Source: Streptomyces sioyaensis (GTDB lineage: Bacteria; Actinomycetota; Actinomycetes; Streptomycetales; Streptomycetaceae). From it: 64,000 nucleotides of DNA. Below are positions 59,854 through 64,000 of the stretch, in pieces (the stretch's first letter is position 1; every line of letters begins with the position of its first letter). The notes under the pieces are model-generated. The model worked only from the letters and a program-made list of their open reading frames with translations, did not search any database and was not told the DNA's origin. Where the stretch lies: NCBI RefSeq assembly GCF_004122735.1, contig NZ_SDIF01000029.1:1-64000 (forward strand), in the 5' to 3' direction. A program made the translations under genes and the position numbers.

Positions 59854-60336
59854 GTGGTGCACCTGCCCGAAGCGCGAGATGTGGCTCCCCGACTGGCCAC
59901 CGGCGCGTTCTTCCTGAACTCCGGGCTGATGAAGCTGCGGGCCGACCGGGCGACCGCCGAGGGCGTGCACGGGATGGCCGTCGTCGCCTATCCGTTCCTG
60001 GACCGGCTTCCCGCCGAGCGGTTCACCCGGCTGCTGGCGTGCTCGGAGATCGCGGTCGGCGGCGCGCTGCTGGCACCCTTCGTGCCGACCCGACTGGCGG
60101 GGCTGGCGCTGACCGGGTTCTCCGGCGGGCTGGTCGGGCTGTATCTGCGGACCCCGGGGATGCGGCAGCCGAAGAGTCTGCGGCCGACGCAGGACGGCTT
60201 TCCGCTGGCCAAGGACGCCTGGCTGCTGGGCATCGGGCTCGGTTTCCTGGGGGCCGCGCGCCCCTGGCAGCGGGCCGCGTCCCGCCGGCGGCGGGCGGCC
60301 GTCGCCCGTTGCCGCCACCGCTGCTGCCGGCGCTGA
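59854..60336 (+). CDS. DoxX-like membrane protein
   Basis: A 160-residue protein with four hydrophobic segments (RLATGAFFLNSGLMKL, RLLACSEIAVGGALLAPFVP, LAGLALTGFSGGLVGLYLRT, WLLGIGLGFLGAARPW). It resembles the DoxX/DUF4267-type small membrane family of actinobacteria. GTG 59854 is 5 bases after GGAGG; longer in-frame starts run through repeats and lack a ribosome site. It has a basic Arg-rich tail. Function unknown. Confidence 0.7.
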   Translation: MVHLPEARDVAPRLATGAFFLNSGLMKLRADRATAEGVHGMAVVAYPFLDRLPAERFTRLLACSEIAVGGALLAPFVPTRLAGLALTGFSGGLVGLYLRTPGMRQPKSLRPTQDGFPLAKDAWLLGIGLGFLGAARPWQRAASRRRRAAVARCRHRCCRR

Positions 60337-60419
60337 CCACCCGGGCCCGTCCGTCGTACGCGACGGCGCCGGACGGGACCGCGGGGCGCGGGCGACGGCC
60401 CGGACCGGTCCGGGCGCCC

Positions 60420-60507
60420 GGTGCGGACCGGTTCAACCGGTGCGGACCGGTCAGCCGGCGCGGACGGTCAGCGGACCCGGACCGGTCAACGGACCCGGAC
60501 CGGTCAA
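60420..60507. repeat. 18-bp minisatellite between convergent genes
   Basis: CGGACCCGGACCGGTCAA is found perfectly twice (60472-60489 and 60490-60507) and in degenerate form several times from 60420. It runs into the stop codon of the DUF4118 gene. Confidence 0.65.
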
Positions 60508-60956
60508 CGGGCCGAGCGGCGCCGGACGGCGCGCACGGCGGCGGCCCCGCACGCGCCCGCGGCAGCGGCGAGGAGGAGCATCAGCAGACTCGTCCGGTCC
60601 TGCGCCCGGAAGGCCAGGTCGGAGTGCCCGTTCAGCACGAAGCCGTCGTAGAACAGCCAGGACACCAGAGCCACTGCGGGCACCACGACCGGCCGGGCGA
60701 GCGCGGAGAACGCCACCGTCAGCAGGAGGAAGGCGGCCAGAGCGACGGGGGCGGGGGCACTCCCGCCGGTCAGCATCAGGGCGGTCACCAGGAGCGCCGC
60801 TCCCACCGTGCCGAGCGGCAGGGCGAGGTCACGGCCGAGGGTGCGGCCGGGCGCCACCGGGTGGGCCGGGCGCGCGGGGCGCGCCGCCGCGCGGGGCAGG
60901 GGACGCCGGACTGCGAGGGGGCGGCGCGCGGGCGCCGGCCGGTGCAGCAGAGCCAT
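60504..60956 (-). CDS. DUF4118 membrane protein
   Basis: A 150-residue protein. After a basic, disordered head, four helices follow: LALPLGTVGAALLVTALMLT, VALAAFLLLTVAFSALARPV, VVPAVALVSWLFYDGFVLNG, LLMLLLAAAAGACGAAAVRA. This is the DUF4118 membrane module best known from KdpD-type kinases, but without any kinase domain. ATG 60956 is 7 bases after GGAGG. It is divergent from a KimA-like transporter, so a shared potassium or osmotic theme is possible but unproven. Confidence 0.75.
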   Translation of the reverse strand: MALLHRPAPARRPLAVRRPLPRAAARPARPAHPVAPGRTLGRDLALPLGTVGAALLVTALMLTGGSAPAPVALAAFLLLTVAFSALARPVVVPAVALVSWLFYDGFVLNGHSDLAFRAQDRTSLLMLLLAAAAGACGAAAVRAVRRRSAR

Positions 60957-61079
60957 GGGGGACACCTCCAGCTGCGGCCCCTGCGGCGGACCGGTGCGGT
61001 CCGGTGGACCCGCGGTGGACCCTGACGCCAGACTGCGCGCCGAAGGCCGGGCGGGAGCGCCGACGCGCGGTCCTTAACG

Positions 61080-61091
61080 CCGTACGTACGG
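61080..61091. promoter_or_regulatory. Palindrome CCGTACGTACGG in divergent promoter region
   Basis: A perfect 12-bp palindrome located between the DUF4118 gene and the KimA-like transporter, 155 bases before the latter. It may be an operator. The 289-base gap shows no other recognisable element. Confidence 0.35.
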
Positions 61092-61245
61092 ACGACAGAC
61101 GCTTCCTGACGTCGTCCTAACGCTTTCTTGACGCCGAGCATGTCGTCTGGTGCGGGGCAGCCGGCGACACCGTCCCCACGGTGATGCATACTCGCTGCTC
61201 GTTGCCCAAATCCGACGACCGAAGAGATCGGCAGGACGTGCCCAC

Positions 61246-63216
61246 ATGACCACCACTGTCCAGGCGGACCCCACGCCCCCTGCCCCCGCCTCCCGGCGGT
61301 GGCGTGCCTGGCTGCTGGACGGGCTGACCAGTCAGGCCGCTCGCCACCCCGGGCCGCACGGCACCCCGCCGGCCGAGCACAAGGGGCACTCATGGTGGCG
61401 CGTCATGTGCCTCACGGGTGTCGACTACTTCTCGACCCTCGGCTATCAGCCGGGCATCGCCGCGCTGGCGGCCGGGGTGCTCTCGCCGTTCGCCACCCTC
61501 GTCCTGATCGCGCTGACCCTGCTCGGCGCCCTCCCGGTGTACCGCAGGGTCGCCAAGGAGAGCCCGAACGGCGAGGGTTCGATCGCCATGCTGGAGCGGC
61601 TGCTGCCGTGGTGGGCGGGCAAGCTGCTGGTCCTGGTGCTGCTGGGGTTCGCCGCCACGGACTTCATCATCACCATGACGCTGTCGGCCGCGGACGCCTC
61701 GGCGCACGTCGTGGAGAACCCGTTCGCCCCTCCCCTGCTGCACGGCGCGAACCTGTGGATCACCTTGCTGCTGCTGGCCGCCCTGGGCGCGGTGTTCCTC
61801 AAGGGTTTCCGTGAGGCGATAGGCATAGCCGTCGGTCTGGTCGGGGTCTATCTGACGCTGAACGTCGTCGTCCTGGCCACCGCGGCCTGGCACGTGCTGT
61901 CGCACCCGGTGGTGATCGACAACTGGTGGGGCACGCTGACCGCCGGGCACTCCTCGCCGCTGGCGATCGTCGGGGTGGCGCTGCTGGTCTTCCCCAAGCT
62001 GGCGTTGGGCATGTCCGGCTTCGAGACGGGTGTCGCCGTCATGCCGCAGGTCCAGGGCGACGCCGCCGACACCCCCGCGCGCCCGGCCGGCCGGATCCGC
62101 GGCACCCGCCGGCTGCTGACCACCGCGGCGCTGGTCATGAGCGGCTTCCTGCTGCTGTCGAGCCTGGCGACCACCCTGCTCATTCCGCAGAAGGAGTTCG
62201 ACACCGGCGGCGCGGCCAACGGGCGTGCGCTGGCCTATCTGGCGCACCAGTACCTCGGCGAGGGCTTCGGCACCGTCTACGACATCTCCACCATCGCCAT
62301 CCTCTGGTTCGCCGGCGCCTCGGCGATGGCCGGACTGCTCAACCTCGTACCGCGCTATCTGCCGCGCTACGGCATGGCACCGGAGTGGACCCGGGCGGTG
62401 CGTCCGCTGGTGCTCATCTTCCTGGCCACCGCCTTCGGCATCACCTTCTTCTTCAATGCCAGCGTCGACGACCAGAGCGGTGCCTATGCGACCGGTGTGC
62501 TGGTGCTGATGCTCTCGGCGTCGTTCGCCTCCACCGTCGCCGCCCGCCACCGGCGGCTGCGCGCGGCCACCGCCGGGTTCGGCGCCATCACCCTGGTCTT
62601 CGGCTACACCCTGGTCACCAATGTCATCGAGCGGCCGGACGGTCTGAAGATCGCCTTGCTGTTCATCCTCGGCATCCTGCTGACCTCGTTCGCCTCACGT
62701 GTCCACCGGGCCTTCGAACTGCGCGCCGTACAGGTCGACTTCGACGAAACGGCACAGCGGCTGATCGACACCGCGCTGGCGGCCGGTCCGCTGCGGGTGA
62801 TCGCCAACGAGCCCGATGAGCGGGACGCGGCGGAGTACCGGGAGAAGGAGTACAGCCAGCGCGAGGAGACCCATATCCCCGACGGCCGGCCGGTGCTGTT
62901 CCTGGAGGTGACGGTCCGGGACTCCTCGGACTTCACCACGGATCTGCACGTCCGGGGCGAGGAGCGGTACGGGGCGCAGATCCTGCGGGTCGAGGGCGCC
63001 GGCGTGGCGAACACCATCGCGGCCGTGCTGATGCAGCTGCGCGAGCACACCGGCCAGGTTCCGCACATCTACTTCAACTGGACCGAGGGTCATCCGGTCA
63101 GTCATCTGCTGCGCTTCCTGGTCTTCGGTGACGGCGAGGTCGCGCCGGTCGCCCGGGAGGTCCTCCGCCGCGCCGAGCCCGACCCGGCCCGGCGCCCGCG
63201 GGTCCACGTCGGCTGA
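61246..63216 (+). CDS. KimA-like APC superfamily transporter
   Basis: A 656-residue protein. The first helix motif [20 protein letters not shown] is typical of the KimA/KUP-like branch of the APC superfamily, followed by [20 protein letters not shown] and about 12 helices. The C-terminal 170 residues are soluble and resemble the KimA cytosolic domain ([20 protein letters not shown] and [16 protein letters not shown]). Characterised relatives import potassium; some annotations call them amino-acid permeases. ATG 61246 follows AGGA. No c-di-AMP riboswitch was recognised upstream. Confidence 0.85.
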   Translation: MTTTVQADPTPPAPASRRWRAWLLDGLTSQAARHPGPHGTPPAEHKGHSWWRVMCLTGVDYFSTLGYQPGIAALAAGVLSPFATLVLIALTLLGALPVYRRVAKESPNGEGSIAMLERLLPWWAGKLLVLVLLGFAATDFIITMTLSAADASAHVVENPFAPPLLHGANLWITLLLLAALGAVFLKGFREAIGIAVGLVGVYLTLNVVVLATAAWHVLSHPVVIDNWWGTLTAGHSSPLAIVGVALLVFPKLALGMSGFETGVAVMPQVQGDAADTPARPAGRIRGTRRLLTTAALVMSGFLLLSSLATTLLIPQKEFDTGGAANGRALAYLAHQYLGEGFGTVYDISTIAILWFAGASAMAGLLNLVPRYLPRYGMAPEWTRAVRPLVLIFLATAFGITFFFNASVDDQSGAYATGVLVLMLSASFASTVAARHRRLRAATAGFGAITLVFGYTLVTNVIERPDGLKIALLFILGILLTSFASRVHRAFELRAVQVDFDETAQRLIDTALAAGPLRVIANEPDERDAAEYREKEYSQREETHIPDGRPVLFLEVTVRDSSDFTTDLHVRGEERYGAQILRVEGAGVANTIAAVLMQLREHTGQVPHIYFNWTEGHPVSHLLRFLVFGDGEVAPVAREVLRRAEPDPARRPRVHVG

Positions 63217-63254
63217 CCCGGCGGACGGTGCCGGCAGCCCGACGGACAGTGCCG

Positions 63255-63281
63255 GCGGCCACCCGCGCACCGGGTGGCCGC
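63255..63281 (+). terminator. Terminator after KimA-like gene
   Basis: Perfect 11-bp arms GCGGCCACCCG (63255-63265) and CGGGTGGCCGC (63271-63281), 38 bases after the stop. Confidence 0.75.
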
Positions 63282-63370
63282 TCGTCCCCTCCCCGGCCGG
63301 TTGTGACAGGCTGCGCGCAGAGGCCCGGCGGTCCGGTCACCGGGCCGCAGCGAGCGGAAGAGCAGCGCCC

Positions 63371-64000
63371 ATGAACTCGTCGGACACCCCGGGCCGGGCG
63401 GCCGTCGCCCCTGCCGTGCACCGCGACGCCGTCGCGACACAGACCGTACGGTTCGTGGCGGCACTGGACGGCGCGGACCTGTCGGTCCCGGTGCCCGGCT
63501 GCCCCGAGTGGACGCTCCGGGACCTGGTCCGTCACACCGGGAGCGTGCAGCGGCTGTTCTCGCTCCTGCTGCGCCGGCGGGTCCAGGAGCCTCCGGCCAG
63601 CCGCGAGGTGGAGTTGCGGCTGCCCGCGGACGACGGCGGCTGGGCCGACTGGCTGACGGCGAGTGCGGCGGAGGCCGCCGATGCCTTCGCCGGGACCGAC
63701 CCGGATGCCCCGATGTGGGCCTGGGGCGCCGACCCGCACGCCCGGTTCTGGATGCGGCGGATGCTGTTCGAGACGCTGGTGCACCGCACCGACGCGGAGC
63801 GTGCCGTCGGTCTCCGGCCGGTGATCGATCCCGTACTCGCGGCCGACGGCGTGGACGAGTTCCTGGTCAATCTGCCGTTCGCGGCCTCCTTCGCCCCCAA
63901 GGTGGCGCACCTGCGCGGCGACGGCGAGACCCTCCGCTTCCGGTGCACGGACACGGCCGGCGACTGGTTGGTCCGCCTGCGCCCCGACGGTTTCGGCCTC
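63371..64000 (+). CDS. Maleylpyruvate isomerase family mycothiol-dependent enzyme (partial)
   Basis: The first 210 codons of a gene cut by the window end; the frame is open throughout. It has the DinB-like four-helix start (VHRDAVATQTVRFVAALDGA), VPGCPEWTLRDLVRHTGSV with the metal His, and FWMRRMLFETLVHRTDAERA with the HxxD pair, followed by VDEFLVNLPF and the start of an MDMPI C-terminal beta domain. Such proteins use mycothiol, consistent with an actinomycete. The substrate is unknown. Confidence 0.88.
   Translation, partial: MNSSDTPGRAAVAPAVHRDAVATQTVRFVAALDGADLSVPVPGCPEWTLRDLVRHTGSVQRLFSLLLRRRVQEPPASREVELRLPADDGGWADWLTASAAEAADAFAGTDPDAPMWAWGADPHARFWMRRMLFETLVHRTDAERAVGLRPVIDPVLAADGVDEFLVNLPFAASFAPKVAHLRGDGETLRFRCTDTAGDWLVRLRPDGFGL

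Noticed and set aside
60957..61245. c-di-AMP (ydaO-type) riboswitch before the KimA-like gene
   Set aside because: The characteristic conserved blocks are not visible; only a 12-bp palindrome is present.
1..64000. CRISPR arrays, tRNA/rRNA genes, prophage or biosynthetic megasynthase
   Set aside because: No regularly spaced repeats with unique spacers, no tRNA-like cloverleaf and no phage or PKS/NRPS motifs were recognised on either strand.

Overview
The window is very GC-rich (about 70% or more by eye). Its gene content (PucR, SpoIIE/RsbU-type phosphatase, mycothiol-dependent isomerase family, DUF2637, many acyl-CoA synthetases and GNAT enzymes), GTG starts and strong GGAGG ribosome sites fit a Streptomyces or close relative chromosome. 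It looks like chromosomal sequence with several scars of gene decay. No tRNA, rRNA, CRISPR array or biosynthetic megasynthase was found.

Layout. 1-331: pieces of an M20 dipeptidase joined head-to-head in inverted order. 458-1130: TetR regulator with a 20-bp palindromic operator. 1226-9412: purine catabolism block: urate/xanthine-type permease, 8-oxoguanine deaminase, uricase, 5-hydroxyisourate hydrolase, OHCU decarboxylase, a small HTH regulator with a thiamine-binding-like protein, then divergently hydroxypyruvate isomerase and tartronate semialdehyde reductase. 9765-11246: catalase. 11247-20355: mixed genes (zinc-ribbon/Mrr-like protein, MmcQ/YjbR, two acyl-CoA synthetases, uronate dehydrogenase-like SDR, YciI-like protein, secreted protein, tautomerase) with a broken phosphatase and a broken LysR gene. 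20455-21054: acetyltransferase. 21290-24525: probable acquired segment: M1 peptidase remnant, two-module Lrp/AsnC regulator and a divergent SDR plus amidohydrolase. 24673-28765: Eis-like acetyltransferase and MgtA-type P-type ATPase with a long leader. 29415-38198: second purine block: XdhC, NCS2 purine permease, three-subunit xanthine dehydrogenase and divergent PucR. 38558-45550: TPR-like protein, methyltransferase, GntR regulator, iron-boxed FhuF, Tat-exported FAD oxidoreductase behind a decayed IS6-like transposase. 45551-64000: DUF2637 protein, anti-sigma-type ATPase, GH38 mannosidase, PoxB-like enzyme, degenerate PP2C, DUF456, Ada remnant, RsgA, multidomain SpoIIE phosphatase, DoxX-like and DUF4118 membrane proteins, KimA-like transporter and the start of a maleylpyruvate isomerase-family gene.

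How the genes work together. Xanthine dehydrogenase (hypoxanthine/xanthine) and 8-oxoguanine deaminase both yield urate. Uricase oxidises urate and releases H2O2; the hydrolase and decarboxylase finish the conversion to (S)-allantoin. Catalase removes the H2O2. Hydroxypyruvate isomerase and tartronate semialdehyde reductase belong downstream of glyoxylate, feeding carbon to glycerate. Allantoinase, the ureidoglycolate steps and glyoxylate carboligase are not in this window. The most striking regulatory signal is a near-identical palindrome (TCAACA-N3-TGTTGA inside about 20 matching bases) overlapping the predicted -35 regions of both the uricase operon and the catalase gene, suggesting one regulator couples H2O2 production to H2O2 removal.
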